The translations under genes were made by a program, and so were the position numbers. From Asaia bogorensis (GTDB lineage Bacteria; Pseudomonadota; Alphaproteobacteria; Acetobacterales; Acetobacteraceae), in NCBI GenBank assembly GCA_945868845.1, contig CAMBMS010000022.1:1-43929 (forward strand): a stretch of DNA of 43,929 nucleotides, in the 5' to 3' direction. Under the pieces are notes generated by a model, which saw nothing but the letters and a program-made list of their open reading frames with translations, had not been told where the DNA came from and searched no databases. Positions within the stretch are counted from its first letter, which is position 1; each line of letters begins with the position of its first letter. Shown piece after piece: positions 28,967 through 38,583 of the stretch.

Positions 28967-30772
28967 CTACTCCTCTAGTGCCTCCCGCATCATCTCCAAC
29001 GCCAACCACTGCTCCTCCGCCGTCACCAATTTCTCCTGCGCCGCCGCCAATTCCCTGGTTACTGCCGCGAACCGGGCCGCATCGCGCTTATAAAGCCCCG
29101 CATCCGACAATACTGCGTTTAATTTTTCGATCGTCGCCTGCACTACTGAGATCTGCGCCGGCAATGTCTCCAACGCATGCCGATCCTTGAAACTCATTTT
29201 CTTAACCGGCCCTGTCGCACGCACCCGCGGCTCAGTCACTCCCCGCGTCTTCGCCATTTTTACCATGGCTCCTTCGGCGCCTCCACGCTGCGCCAGCATG
29301 TCCGAATATCCACCCGCATATTCAATCCACCGGCCATCGCCAGCAGTAGCAATCACCGACGTCACCACCCGATCCAGAAAATCCCGATCGTGGCTAACGA
29401 GCAGAACCGTCCCAGGATATTCCGAAAGCCGCTCCTGCAACAAATCCAACGTCTCAAGGTCCAGATCATTCGTCGGCTCATCCAGCACCAGAAGATTGGA
29501 AGGCCGCGCAAACGCAAGCGCTAAAATTAACCGCCCCCGCTCGCCCCCAGACAAAACCCCCACTGGCGTATTTGCTTGCTCGGGAGAAAACAGAAAATCC
29601 TTCATATACCCGATCACATGCCGGCTTACCCCATCGACCACAACCTGATCGCCAGCCCCGCCCGTTAACGCATCGGAAAGGGTCTGCAGCGGATGTAAGC
29701 TTTCCCGCCGCTGATCCAGCGTCACCTGCGCCAGATTGGTTCCTATCCGTAATTCCCCGACATCCGGTGCTAACGCCCCCGTCAGTAAATTTAACAACGT
29801 GGTTTTCCCTGCCCCGTTCGGCCCGACAATGCCCATGCGGTCCCCGCGCAATACCCGCGTCGAGAAATCCCGTATCACCACGCGATCGGCATAGGATTTG
29901 GAAACCCCCTGCGCCACCATCACCAGCCGCCCAGACAGTTCTGCTTGCGCCGCCTCCAGCTTCACCCGCCCTAACGCCGCGCGCTGCTCCTTATAGGTTT
30001 TGCGCAGGCCATGCAGATCGGCCAGCCGCTTCTGATTGCGCTTACGCCGCGCCGTGACGCCATAGCGTAGCCAATCCTCCTCCATGACGATCTTTCGGTT
30101 CAATTTGTGCCGCTCGATATCCTCTTGTTCCAGCACCTCATCACGCCACCCCTCGAAATGCGAAAAACTTTTTTCCAGCACACGGGTCACTCCGCGATCC
30201 AGCCACACGGTCACGCGGGAAAGCCGCTCCAACAACCGTCGGTCATGGCTGATCAGCACCAGGCCGGAACGCATACCCGCCAACTCCCTCTCCAGCCACT
30301 CTATGCCGGGAAGGTCCAGATGGTTTGTCGGTTCATCTAGCAGAAGAATATCCGGGCTGGGCGCTAACACCCGCGCCAGCGCCGACCGCCGCGCCTCGCC
30401 GCCGGACAATGTCGCCGGATTTTCGTCGCCGCTCAGCCCTAGTTGTTCCAGCAAATAGCGCGCCCGCTGGTGCCCCTCCGCCGCGTCATTGTCCAACCCT
30501 GCCTCGACATAGGCGCGCACGGACGAAAACCCAGAAAAATCGGGCTCCTGCGGCAAATACCGGATGGTCGCTCCCGGTTGCGTGAACCGACGCCCGCGGT
30601 CCGCCTGTACCAATCCCGCTGCCACTCGCAAAAGCGTCGATTTGCCGGATCCGTTACGCCCCACCAGACACACCCGATCCCCCTGCGCGACAGAAATCCC
30701 GGCGCCGGCCAGTAACGGCGTGGCCCCGAATGCCATAAAAATGTCTTGCAGCAATAAAATGGGAGGTGTCAT
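28967..30772 (-). CDS. uup: ABC-F family ATPase, Uup type
   Basis: The 601-residue cytoplasmic protein has two ABC ATPase domains and no membrane part, the ABC-F layout. Domain 1: Walker [17 protein letters not shown], signature [16 protein letters not shown], Walker [15 protein letters not shown]. The linker between the domains is charged ([30 protein letters not shown]). Domain 2: [51 protein letters not shown]. The C-terminal coiled coil ([40 protein letters not shown]) marks the Uup group, whose members act on ribosomes and affect transposon excision. ATG 30772 follows GGGAGG-like sequence poorly on this strand, but homologues start there. It is divergent from hslV. Confidence 0.93.
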   Translation of the reverse strand: MTPPILLLQDIFMAFGATPLLAGAGISVAQGDRVCLVGRNGSGKSTLLRVAAGLVQADRGRRFTQPGATIRYLPQEPDFSGFSSVRAYVEAGLDNDAAEGHQRARYLLEQLGLSGDENPATLSGGEARRSALARVLAPSPDILLLDEPTNHLDLPGIEWLERELAGMRSGLVLISHDRRLLERLSRVTVWLDRGVTRVLEKSFSHFEGWRDEVLEQEDIERHKLNRKIVMEEDWLRYGVTARRKRNQKRLADLHGLRKTYKEQRAALGRVKLEAAQAELSGRLVMVAQGVSKSYADRVVIRDFSTRVLRGDRMGIVGPNGAGKTTLLNLLTGALAPDVGELRIGTNLAQVTLDQRRESLHPLQTLSDALTGGAGDQVVVDGVSRHVIGYMKDFLFSPEQANTPVGVLSGGERGRLILALAFARPSNLLVLDEPTNDLDLETLDLLQERLSEYPGTVLLVSHDRDFLDRVVTSVIATAGDGRWIEYAGGYSDMLAQRGGAEGAMVKMAKTRGVTEPRVRATGPVKKMSFKDRHALETLPAQISVVQATIEKLNAVLSDAGLYKRDAARFAAVTRELAAAQEKLVTAEEQWLALEMMREALEE

Positions 30773-30827
30773 GCGCCGGGGTGATACCACGGGACATCCG
30801 CCGGGAAACCCCGCCATCTTGCGGCTT

Positions 30828-30841
30828 GCGTGCCGGCACGC
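30828..30841. promoter_or_regulatory. Perfect 14-bp palindrome upstream of hslV
   Basis: GCGTGCCGGCACGC is its own reverse complement. It lies 14 bases before the hslV ATG (30856) and about 55 bases from the uup start on the other strand. It could be an operator in this divergent promoter region or a stem in the hslVU leader. A CTTG upstream and CCATGTAA after it recall a heat-shock promoter, but the spacing is short, so I do not call one. Confidence 0.5.
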
Positions 30842-30855
30842 CATGTAAGCTCCCC

Positions 30856-31416
30856 ATGCAGAACCCATCCCCGAACCACGATCCCGTCCGCTGGCACGGC
30901 ACCACCATCCTTTGCGTCCGTCGCGACAACAAAGTGGCCATGGCTGGCGATGGCCAGGTCAGCCTCGGCAACACCGTCATCAAGGGCAATGCGCGTAAGG
31001 TCCGCCGCATCGGCTCGGGTGCCGTCTTGGCCGGATTTGCCGGTGCCACCGCGGATGCCTTCACCCTGCTCGAACGGCTGGAAGCCAAACTCGAACGTTT
31101 TCCGAATCAGCTCGAGCGTGCCTGCGTGGAGCTGGCAAAGGACTGGCGTACCGACCGCTATCTCCGCCGTCTGGAAGCGATGATGGCGGTGGCGGACGCG
31201 GACCGCTGCTTCACCCTCACCGGCAATGGCGACGTGCTGGAACCGGAGGACGGCATCATCGCCATCGGCTCCGGCGGCAACTTTGCTCTCGCCGCGGCGC
31301 GCGCGCTGATTGACACTCCCAATCTATCCGCCGAGGACATCGCGCGGCGCGCCATGAAGATCGCCGCCGATATCTGCGTCTATACCAATTACAACGTAAT
31401 CGTCGAAAACCTGTAA
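30856..31416 (+). CDS. hslV: ATP-dependent protease peptidase subunit HslV
   Basis: HslV forms the proteolytic double hexamer of the HslUV heat-shock protease. The 186-residue precursor has [20 protein letters not shown] near the start; Thr16 after HG should become the N-terminal nucleophile on processing. [39 protein letters not shown] and [18 protein letters not shown] are family segments. ATG 30856 was chosen because longer frames overlap the uup start region. Its TAA overlaps the hslU ATG by one base (TAATG). Confidence 0.97.
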   Translation: MQNPSPNHDPVRWHGTTILCVRRDNKVAMAGDGQVSLGNTVIKGNARKVRRIGSGAVLAGFAGATADAFTLLERLEAKLERFPNQLERACVELAKDWRTDRYLRRLEAMMAVADADRCFTLTGNGDVLEPEDGIIAIGSGGNFALAAARALIDTPNLSAEDIARRAMKIAADICVYTNYNVIVENL

Positions 31417-32738
31417 TGGACATTCCCACCTACTCGCCGCGCGAAATTGTTTCCGAACTCGACCGCTTCATCGTCGGCCAGAACGACGCCAAGCGCGCCG
31501 TTGCCATTGCGCTGCGCAATCGCTGGCGCCGCCAGCGACTGCCTGATGGCATGCGCGAGGAAGTCGTGCCGAAAAACATTCTAATGATCGGACCCACCGG
31601 TTGCGGAAAAACCGAAATCGCCCGGCGCCTGGCGAAACTGGCGCAGGCGCCATTTCTGAAAGTCGAAGCCACCAAATTCACCGAGGTCGGCTATGTCGGA
31701 CGAGACGTCGAATCCATTGTCCGCGATCTGGTAGAAATCTCCCTCACTATGTTGCGCGAAATTTCTCGCAAAGATGTGCAGGCGAAAGCCGAACTCGCGG
31801 CGGAAGAAAAAATTATAACCGCCCTGGTCGGCGAACAAGCCGCTGCCGACACACGCTCTAAGTTCCGCCGCATGCTACGCGCAGGAGACTTCGAGGATAA
31901 GGAAATCGACATTTCCGTGTCCGACACGGGCAGTAATCCGATCGGACAGATGGACATTCCCGGCATGCCTCCCGGCCAGGTCATTAATCTGGGAGAGATG
32001 ATGAAAGGCATGTTCGGCGGCCGCCCGCCGCAAAATAAACGCATGACCGTGGCAAAAGCCCGCGAAACGCTGGAACGCGAGGAAGCCGATCGCCTCCTCG
32101 ATAATGACCGCTTGCAAAAAGACGCCGTCGCGCACGCCGAAAACAACGGCATCGTCTTCCTCGATGAGATCGACAAAATCTGCGCCCGCTCCTCCGAAGG
32201 AGGATTCCGCGGCGCCGACGTCTCGCGTGAAGGCGTGCAGCGCGATCTGCTTCCTCTCATCGAGGGGACCACCGTTAGCACCAAATACGGCCCGGTGAAG
32301 ACTGATCACGTGCTGTTCATCGCCTCCGGCGCCTTCCACCTCGCCAAGCCGTCTGATCTTCTGCCCGAACTGCAAGGCCGCCTGCCGATCCGCGTGGAGC
32401 TTGCGCCCCTTACGCGCGAAGACCTCCGCCGCATCCTCACCGAACCCGAACACTCCCTCCTCAAGCAATACTCTGCTCTTCTCGGCACCGAAAAAGTCAC
32501 GCTCGATTTCGCCGACTGCGCCGTAGACGCGCTGGCTGATCTTGCCGCCGACATCAACGATCGCATCGAAAATATCGGCGCCCGCCGCCTGCACACCGTG
32601 CTGGAAAAATTGCTGGAGGAAATCAGCTTTTCCGCCACCGATCGCGCTGGCGAAACCATCATCGTCGACGCTACCTATGTCAGCGAAAAAGTATCCCCCC
32701 TCGCCAAGAAAGGCGATCTCAGCCGGTTCATTCTGTAG
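31416..32738 (+). CDS. hslU: ATP-dependent protease ATPase subunit HslU
   Basis: The AAA+ unfoldase partner of HslV, 440 residues. The N-terminus is [36 protein letters not shown]. Walker [15 protein letters not shown] is at residues 59-66, followed by [23 protein letters not shown] with the GYVG pore loop that threads substrates. Walker B is [13 protein letters not shown]. The I-domain lies between, containing [20 protein letters not shown]. The sensor-2 region and C-terminus ending GDLSRFIL, which docks into HslV, are intact. Translation is coupled to hslV. Confidence 0.98.
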   Translation: MDIPTYSPREIVSELDRFIVGQNDAKRAVAIALRNRWRRQRLPDGMREEVVPKNILMIGPTGCGKTEIARRLAKLAQAPFLKVEATKFTEVGYVGRDVESIVRDLVEISLTMLREISRKDVQAKAELAAEEKIITALVGEQAAADTRSKFRRMLRAGDFEDKEIDISVSDTGSNPIGQMDIPGMPPGQVINLGEMMKGMFGGRPPQNKRMTVAKARETLEREEADRLLDNDRLQKDAVAHAENNGIVFLDEIDKICARSSEGGFRGADVSREGVQRDLLPLIEGTTVSTKYGPVKTDHVLFIASGAFHLAKPSDLLPELQGRLPIRVELAPLTREDLRRILTEPEHSLLKQYSALLGTEKVTLDFADCAVDALADLAADINDRIENIGARRLHTVLEKLLEEISFSATDRAGETIIVDATYVSEKVSPLAKKGDLSRFIL

Positions 32739-32787
32739 CCTTCCGTTCATACGTTTGTTACAATGGCGGCAATTCCAAGAGGCCCGT

Positions 32788-32922
32788 GTGACCGCGCTCA
32801 AACTCACCCAGATCGGAAATTCCATCGGCGTCACTCTGCCGAAGGAGCTGCTAGCCCAACTCGGCCTGCAAAAGGGCGACAGGGTATATGCCGTGGAAAC
32901 TCCGGGCGCCCGCTTGATATGA
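32788..32922 (+). pseudogene. Truncated AbrB/MazE-type antitoxin
   Basis: From the GTG at 32788 the frame reads TALKLTQIGNSIGVTLPKELLAQLGLQKGDRVYAVETPGARLI. The first 38 residues are a good SpoVT-AbrB (swapped-hairpin) DNA-binding domain as in MazE-like antitoxins. Family members carry about 30 more residues that bind the toxin. Here they are missing and the frame ends in TGA overlapping the sufE ATG (ATGA). The truncation may have joined the antitoxin stub to sufE, which now may depend on it for translation. No toxin gene is adjacent. A small DNA-binding protein could still be made. Confidence 0.65.
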
Positions 32923-33365
32923 CCGCCCCCTTCATCACCCCTGCAGATCAAACCGCCGCCGAAGCCATCGCCCGGATCGGCGAGGAGTTTTCCATTTTCG
33001 ATGACTGGATGGAACGGTACCAGCACATCATCGACATGGGCCGCAAACTCCCCCCTTTCCCTCCACAATGGATGGATGACGCGCACCGCGTCGCCGGCTG
33101 CCAATCGAAAGTCTGGCTGTGCTCTACCGTCAAGGACGGGGATCTTTACTTGGCTGGTGCCTCCGATGCAGCCATTGTTTCCGGCCTCGTCGCCCTGCTG
33201 CTGCGCGTCTATTCCGGACGTCCGCGCGAAGAAATCCTCGCCACTGACCCGGTGTTCCTGAAGGATCTCGGCCTCATCGAGGCACTGTCCACTAATCGGG
33301 GCAATGGCATCGCCGCCATGGCGCGAAAAATCCGCGAGCTGGCCGCCGCCACGCAACCCGCGTGA
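32919..33365 (+). CDS. sufE: Cysteine desulfurase sulfur acceptor SufE
   Basis: A 148-residue SufE-fold protein that takes persulfide sulfur from a cysteine desulfurase for Fe-S cluster assembly. The acceptor Cys61 is in HRVAGCQSKVWL. IGEEFSIFDDWMERYQHIID MGRKLPPFP is the conserved N-terminal part, and LLLRVYSGRPREEILATDPV with NRGNGIAAMARKIRELA the C-terminal part. The start overlaps the stop of the antitoxin stub (ATGA), and its stop overlaps the start of the MFS gene (GTGA). No sufBCD gene is nearby. Confidence 0.95.
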   Translation: MTAPFITPADQTAAEAIARIGEEFSIFDDWMERYQHIIDMGRKLPPFPPQWMDDAHRVAGCQSKVWLCSTVKDGDLYLAGASDAAIVSGLVALLLRVYSGRPREEILATDPVFLKDLGLIEALSTNRGNGIAAMARKIRELAAATQPA

Positions 33366-34549
33366 CGATCCCACCTAGTGTCCCTATCTCTGCAAGCATG
33401 AGGGTTGGCGCCTTCATGTCGGCACTGTTCGGCACCTTCGCCATCGTCGGTGCCTTCGTCCCCTTGTTCATGGCCGATACTGGCCTCAACGCGACGCAGA
33501 TCGGTACCGTCCTCGCCATCGCCTCGCTGGTACGCATTGTCACCGGCCCGTCCTGGGGCATGCTGGCGGACCGTCTGGGCCAACGCCGTGTCGTCATGTC
33601 CGTTGCTGCCTGCGTCGCCGCCGGTACCGCATTCGCGTTACTGGCGGCGCGCGCCATCCCGAACCATGCCTTCCTCATTATCGCCATCCTGATCGCCTTG
33701 CAGGGTGCGGCCACCTCCGCCCTCGGCCCGCTATCGGACAGCCTCGCCCTCGGCCTGGCGCGGGAAGGCAAGATCCAATACGGCCCGCCGCGCGCCGCTG
33801 GCTCCGCCACCTTCATGGTCATCTCGGCCGTCGGCGGACAGGTGGTGGCGCTGGCGGGCACGATCATCGTGCCCGTCCTGCTGGCCGGCGGCTTCCTCAT
33901 TGCCGCCCTGGTCGCGCGCCGCTTGCCCGAGCCCGTCCAGCCCGTCGCCACGCGCCGTTTCACCGGCGGCCTCGCCGGCACGGCGGCCGTGCTGCGCATC
34001 CGCGAATTCCGCCTGACCCTGCTCGCCTCCGCACTGATCCAGGGCTCGCATGCCGCGTTCTATTCCTTCGCGCCACTGCACTGGCGCTCCTTCGGCATCA
34101 CTGACGGCACGATCGGCCTGCTGATCGCCATCGGGATCGTGGCGGAGGTCGGCTTCTTCATGTGGGGCCGCCGCCTGATCGAATTTCTGGGCCCCGCCGG
34201 CCTCACCCTGTGCGCCGCCACCGCCGGCATCGTGCGCTGGTCCGTCACCGCCATCACCGGCGATCTCGCTATCCTGTTCGGCGTGCAAATCCTGCACGCC
34301 GTCACTTTCGCCTTCCAGCACCAGTCCTCAATGTTGATGTTGCAACGGATCATCCCGCCTGAGCGCGCTTCCACCGCGCAGGCGCTGCATATGGCGCTGG
34401 GCGCCGGCGTGCCGATGGGAGCAATGACGTTCCTCTCCGGTCTGATTTACACGCGCTATGGCGGCCAGCTCTACTTCGTTATGGCGCTGCTCTGCGTGCT
34501 GGCCTTGCCTCTGGCTTCCCTGTTGCGGCAAACACGCCGGCCCGGTTGA
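33362..34549 (+). CDS. MFS transporter, MFS_1-like/HcaT type
   Basis: The 395-residue inner-membrane protein has about 12 predicted helices. It resembles the phenylpropionate permease-like (HcaT) branch of the major facilitator superfamily. MADTGLNATQIGTVLAIASL and the loop-2 motif WGMLADRLGQRRVVM, together with the IQYGPPRAAGSATFMVISA segment, are typical. A second half begins at FRLTLLASALIQGSHAAFYS. The substrate cannot be inferred. GTG 33362 overlaps the sufE stop. Homologues in Rhodospirillales often sit near sufE. Confidence 0.9.
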   Translation: MTIPPSVPISASMRVGAFMSALFGTFAIVGAFVPLFMADTGLNATQIGTVLAIASLVRIVTGPSWGMLADRLGQRRVVMSVAACVAAGTAFALLAARAIPNHAFLIIAILIALQGAATSALGPLSDSLALGLAREGKIQYGPPRAAGSATFMVISAVGGQVVALAGTIIVPVLLAGGFLIAALVARRLPEPVQPVATRRFTGGLAGTAAVLRIREFRLTLLASALIQGSHAAFYSFAPLHWRSFGITDGTIGLLIAIGIVAEVGFFMWGRRLIEFLGPAGLTLCAATAGIVRWSVTAITGDLAILFGVQILHAVTFAFQHQSSMLMLQRIIPPERASTAQALHMALGAGVPMGAMTFLSGLIYTRYGGQLYFVMALLCVLALPLASLLRQTRRPG

Positions 34550-34606
34550 CGTACCAAATAGGCACCCGCAATACTCACCCGCAACACGATCAGGGGGAGT
34601 TTGGTG

Positions 34607-35279
34607 ATGAAGGCGGGGGCGCTGACTTCACCTCAGTACGATACCGCCGAGCAATCGCAAACGCCTGTCGCCCTGACCACCAGCCGGGGCCTAGATTTTG
34701 TGCGCCCGTCGCGGCTGATCGATGCCATCAGGCGAGGCAAGCCGGTGATCTTGTGCGACGACGAAGACCGCGAAAATGAAGGCGACCTGATCTTCGCCGC
34801 TGAGTTTTCTTCCCCCACCTTGGTCGCGCAGATGATCCGTGAGGGCGCCCACCCTGGTGCGCCGCTTCGCTCTGAGGCCTATGGTGGCGCGCAACCGCTG
34901 CCCGAAAGGCACCGCCTTTACCGTCTCCGTCGATGCCGCGCGCGGCGTCAGCACCGGTATTTCCGCGCGTGACCGCGCACTCACCATCCGTCTGCTCGGC
35001 GACCGCCGCTCGCGGCCCAGCGATTTTGTCGCCCCCGGTCATATCTTCCCCCTCGCCGCGCGGCCCGGCCTGTTGGGTGAGCGCCAGGGCCATACCGAGG
35101 CCTCTATCGCGCTCGCTAGTTTCGCCGATCTCACGCCCGCCGCCGCGATTTGCGAAATCCTCGACCAGGAGGGCGAGGCGATGCGCCGCGATGCACTGTT
35201 CACCTTCGCCCGCCGCCACGACCTGCTTATGGGCACGGTGGCCGAACTTATCACCTGGTCTGGCATGGCTCATTGCTAG
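34607..35279 (+). pseudogene. ribB: 3,4-dihydroxy-2-butanone 4-phosphate synthase, disrupted
   Basis: RibB makes the four-carbon precursor of riboflavin. The first half starts at ATG 34607 after GGGGGAG and reads through [20 protein letters not shown] and VAQMIREG. The second half, in another phase, begins [20 protein letters not shown] and goes on with [40 protein letters not shown] to a stop at 35279. Compared with intact RibB about 26 bases are missing at 34845-34880, deleting the GLICLALT-type strand and shifting the frame. The first-half frame runs into a stop at 34972. All other motifs are well kept, so the loss is recent, or a sequencing or assembly fault. An intact ribB or ribBA elsewhere would be needed. 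Confidence 0.8.
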
Positions 35280-35332
35280 CCGGCCTGTTTGATCAGTCCG
35301 TCATCTGTAATAATCCTCGGCCGGAGATTGAC

Positions 35333-36115
35333 GTGAGCGAACCCGACACCCAAACCATCGACCTCAATGGCTTCCCCACGCGCATCTGGCGCAAAGGCAG
35401 CGGCCCGAAAATCGGTTTCCTCGCTGGCTTCGGCGGCCTGCCGCGCTGGGTGCCGTTCCTCGACAAGCTGGCGGAAAAACGGACCGTCATCGTGCCCTCG
35501 CTGCCCGGTTTCCCCGGTGGCGATCGCGGCCATTCAGTGCTGGATTCTCACCTTGACTGGGTGCTAGCCGTGCGTACCATCTTAAACAAGGCCGGTCTGG
35601 CCGGCGCCGATCTGGCTGCCTCCTCGGTCGGTGCCTCCCTCGCATTGGAAGTCGCCGCAATCTGGCCGGAGACGGTCAGAAAACTCGCTTTGATTTCCCC
35701 CTTCGGGCTGTTCGAGGACAACGACCCGCCTGAAGATCCGTGGGCGCAGCGCGCCGATAACGTGCCCGGTCTAATGTGCCACGACCCGGAGATCTGGACA
35801 GACCTAAAGGCGATGCCGGACGGTGCCAACTCCGTCGAATGGCCGATCGAGCAGACCCGTGCCAGCGAGGCAGCCGCGCGCATCTTCTGGCCGCTCGGCA
35901 ACACCCGCGTCGCCAAACGCCTGCACATGGTCATGGCGCCAACCTTGCTGCTGTGGGGCGAGTATGACCGTATCCACCCGCGCAGCTATGCCGATCGCTT
36001 TGCCGAAGGCATAGCCAGCCGGACAGAAATAAAAATCATCGCGGGTGGCGGACATCTCGCTGAACTGGACCAGCCCGAGGCCGTCGCCGACGCGATCCTC
36101 GCTTGGACCGCCTGA
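35333..36115 (+). CDS. Alpha/beta hydrolase
   Basis: The 260-residue protein has an alpha/beta-hydrolase fold. KIGFLAGFGGLPRWVPFLDK is the oxyanion region. The nucleophile elbow reads AASSVGASLALEVAAIWPE, with Ser in S-x-G. The acid is likely in LLLWGEYDRIHP and the His in IIAGGGHLAELDQPEAVADA. CGGAG precedes GTG 35333. The frame is open further upstream over the ribB 3' end, but that part is not family-like. It is followed 11 bases later by a second, unrelated hydrolase, so they are probably one transcript. The substrate is unknown. Confidence 0.88.
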   Translation: MSEPDTQTIDLNGFPTRIWRKGSGPKIGFLAGFGGLPRWVPFLDKLAEKRTVIVPSLPGFPGGDRGHSVLDSHLDWVLAVRTILNKAGLAGADLAASSVGASLALEVAAIWPETVRKLALISPFGLFEDNDPPEDPWAQRADNVPGLMCHDPEIWTDLKAMPDGANSVEWPIEQTRASEAAARIFWPLGNTRVAKRLHMVMAPTLLLWGEYDRIHPRSYADRFAEGIASRTEIKIIAGGGHLAELDQPEAVADAILAWTA

Positions 36116-36126
36116 GGGACACCGCC

Positions 36127-37074
36127 ATGCAACTCGACCCCGACGCGCAAACAATCCTAGACATGGTGAAGGCGGCCGGCCGCCCTGCCTTCCACACCGT
36201 CACCCCGCAAGAAGCCCGCGTGTTCTACGCCGCTAGCCGCACCGTCCTGCAACCTGAACCGCAGGACGTGGCAAAAGTTAAAGATTTTTTGGTGCCCGGA
36301 CCGTACGGCGATATTTCCCTCCGCCTGTATCGCGGCAAGAACACGCAGCCCGGCCAGGTCTTACCCTGTCTTGTTTACTTCCATGGCGGCGGCTGGGTAC
36401 TCGGCGATCTCGACAGCCACGACACGGTCTGCCGCCGTCTGGCCAATCAGACCGATGCCTGCGTCGTCTCCGTTGATTACCGCATGGCCCCAGAATACGT
36501 CTTCCCTGCCGCGATCGATGACAGCGCCACCGCCATCCGCTACGTGGCCGCGCAATCCAGCGCGCTGGAGATCGACGCCACCCGCCTCGCCGTCGGTGGT
36601 GATTCCGCGGGCGGTAACATTGCCGCCGTCATGGCGCTTATGGCGCGCGATGGCACCTTGCCGAAAATCGTTTTCCAAATCCTAATCTACCCGGCGACGG
36701 ATTTTTCCGGCACGTCGGATTCCTATCGCTGCATCACCGAGGGCTATCCGCTCACCGCGCCGACTATGTACTGGTTCCGCGATCTTTATTTACGTAATCA
36801 AGCCGATTGGTACGATTGGCGCGCTTCTCCGCTGCGTGCTGCCAGCCTGGCGGGCACCGCGCCCGCCATGCTCATCACCTGTGCCCACGACCCGCTCTGC
36901 GATGAAGGTATTGCCTACGCGAGGCGCCTGGAACAGGAAAACGTGCGCGTCATGCACACGCATTTCTCCGACCAGATCCACGGCTTTCTCACTATGGGTA
37001 AATTCATCCGGGCCTCCAATATCGCCCACGACCTGTCATCGCAGGCCTTGCGTCTGGCCTGGGGCCAGGGCTGA
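36127..37074 (+). CDS. Alpha/beta hydrolase, hormone-sensitive-lipase (esterase) family
   Basis: A 315-residue member of bacterial family IV esterases. The oxyanion motif is HGGGWVLGDLDSHD, the nucleophile motif GDSAGGNIAAVMALMA, the acid lies in ITCAHDPLCDEG and the catalytic His in DQIHGFLTMG. VSVDYRMAPEYVFPAAIDD is a strong family marker. GAGGG lies before ATG 36127. It sits directly behind the other hydrolase gene and ends three bases from the stop of the convergent methyltransferase. Confidence 0.94.
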   Translation: MQLDPDAQTILDMVKAAGRPAFHTVTPQEARVFYAASRTVLQPEPQDVAKVKDFLVPGPYGDISLRLYRGKNTQPGQVLPCLVYFHGGGWVLGDLDSHDTVCRRLANQTDACVVSVDYRMAPEYVFPAAIDDSATAIRYVAAQSSALEIDATRLAVGGDSAGGNIAAVMALMARDGTLPKIVFQILIYPATDFSGTSDSYRCITEGYPLTAPTMYWFRDLYLRNQADWYDWRASPLRAASLAGTAPAMLITCAHDPLCDEGIAYARRLEQENVRVMHTHFSDQIHGFLTMGKFIRASNIAHDLSSQALRLAWGQG

Positions 37075-37077
37075 CCC

Positions 37078-37788
37078 TCACGTCGCTTCCCCCAAGACCA
37101 ACCGCCGGCGTGGTACCGCCCGCAACGGCAAGCCCGCGTAAACATCCTTCACCGCCTCGGTGATCGTCACGCCGCCGAATTGCGGAGCCACGCGGCGTCC
37201 GCTGCGTTCGGCTAGCCTTGCGCCGCGTAACACCAGGCGCATGCGGGTCGGCGGCACGAACAGCGCCGTATCACGGCGTTCCACCCGAAACAGGCTGCTG
37301 GCCAGCAATCGTCCGACCTGCCCGGCGGAATAGGGCTGGCCCTGGCCGAACGGCGTGCTTTCCACATGCGCCCACAACCCGCGTCGGTTGGGTGCCACGA
37401 TGAGCATGCGCCCATCGTCCTTCAGCACACGCCAGACTTCCCGCAACAACCGTGGCGCATGCTCGGCCGCCTCCAGCCCATGCACCAGCAGGATGCAGTC
37501 GAAACTCAGATCGATGAAGGGAAGACAATCCTCCTCTATCGTGCAGGAAAGATTGGAGTGGCCCGCCGGCCAGCGCGCCACGCCGATCTGCGCCGGGGTG
37601 GCGGCGATACAGCACGCTGCCTGTTCCCGCCATTGCCGCAAATAGGGTGTGGTGTAACCGATCCCCAGAACCGACTGCCCGGTCAGATTGGGCCAGATTA
37701 GTGCGAGGCGCTCCCGTAGCAGCCGCGCCGCCAACGCCCCGCGGGTCGAGGCATAGAATTCCGCCGCCTGATGCGCATCGGTCGCCAT
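37078..37788 (-). CDS. SAM-dependent methyltransferase
   Basis: The 236-residue protein has a weakly conserved motif I (GQSVLGIGYTTPYLRQW, near residue 40). CLPFIDLSFDCILLVHGLEA and LLREVWRVLKDDGRMLIVAP are Methyltransf_11 segments. NRRGLWAHVESTPFGQGQPYS is typical of the alphaproteobacterial family that is often found divergent from gloB, as here. ATG 37788 lies 54 bases from the gloB start on the other strand, so the promoters overlap. Longer in-frame extensions are the antisense of gloB. The substrate is unknown. Confidence 0.88.
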   Translation of the reverse strand: MATDAHQAAEFYASTRGALAARLLRERLALIWPNLTGQSVLGIGYTTPYLRQWREQAACCIAATPAQIGVARWPAGHSNLSCTIEEDCLPFIDLSFDCILLVHGLEAAEHAPRLLREVWRVLKDDGRMLIVAPNRRGLWAHVESTPFGQGQPYSAGQVGRLLASSLFRVERRDTALFVPPTRMRLVLRGARLAERSGRRVAPQFGGVTITEAVKDVYAGLPLRAVPRRRLVLGEAT

Positions 37789-37842
37789 GACGGGGGAGAT
37801 AGCACAGTTTGCGCCCGCACGTTCCGGTGCTAAGGTGGGTTC

Positions 37843-38574
37843 ATGCCTATTACCGCCACATTGGTCCCGATTTTGAAGGACAACTACGCTTGGTTGCTGC
37901 GTGACGCGGCCACCGGCGCCACCGCCATCGTCGACCCTGCCGAGGCCGGTCCCTGCATCCGCGCCATCGAACAGGCGGGCGGCCGCCTGGACCTCATACT
38001 CCTTACCCATCATCACGCCGACCACACCGCTGGCACCGATGAAGTCCGCGCCCGCTTCAGTGCCGGGGTGCAAGTGGTCGGTGCTGCCGCCGATGCGCAT
38101 CGCCTACCCCGCCTCGATCGCACGGTGCGCGAAGGTGATACCGTTGCCCTCGGCAATAGTAGCGCCACCGTGATCGAAACCCCCGGTCATACCGTCGGAC
38201 AAATCAATTTTTACTTCCCCGATGGCGGTGTGCTGTGCAGTGGCGACACCTTATTCAGCCTCGGCTGCGGTCGCATCATCGAGGGGACGCAGCAACAGCT
38301 TTACGACAGTTTGCAACGCCTCGCCGCGCTACCCGATGAAACCCTGGTCTGCTGTGGCCACGAATATACCGAATCCAACGGCCGCTTCGCTGAACACGTG
38401 GACCCCTCCAACAAGGCCCTGCAGGCGCGTATCGCGGAAGTTAAAGCCCAACGCGCAGCCGGCAAGCCCAGCGTGCCCTCCACGATGGCTAGCGAACGCG
38501 CCACTAATCCGTTCTTGCTCGCCCCCGATCTCGCCAGCTTCACGGACCGCCGCGCCCGAAAAGACAGATTTTAG
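37843..38574 (+). CDS. gloB: Hydroxyacylglutathione hydrolase (glyoxalase II)
   Basis: The enzyme hydrolyses S-lactoylglutathione in methylglyoxal detoxification. The 243-residue protein starts with ITATLVPILKDNYAWLLRD. The di-metal motif THHHADH is at residues 55-61. Further ligands are in ETPGHTVGQINF and LCSGDTLFSLGCGR (bridging Asp). VCCGHEYTESNGRFAEHVDP holds the last His and the glutathione-contact region. The C-terminus ATNPFLLAP is typical. Divergent from the methyltransferase gene; followed by IS debris. Confidence 0.96.
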   Translation: MPITATLVPILKDNYAWLLRDAATGATAIVDPAEAGPCIRAIEQAGGRLDLILLTHHHADHTAGTDEVRARFSAGVQVVGAAADAHRLPRLDRTVREGDTVALGNSSATVIETPGHTVGQINFYFPDGGVLCSGDTLFSLGCGRIIEGTQQQLYDSLQRLAALPDETLVCCGHEYTESNGRFAEHVDPSNKALQARIAEVKAQRAAGKPSVPSTMASERATNPFLLAPDLASFTDRRARKDRF

Positions 38575-38583
38575 CAGCCTGCC

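Noticed and set aside
30820-30850. Heat-shock sigma-32 promoter for hslVU (CTTG...CCATGTAA)
   Set aside because: The spacing between the boxes is about 12 bases, shorter than usual, and the upstream box is weak.
31875-33374. Long minus-strand frame of 499 codons across hslU and sufE
   Set aside because: Antisense of strongly conserved genes; no family motifs in its translation.
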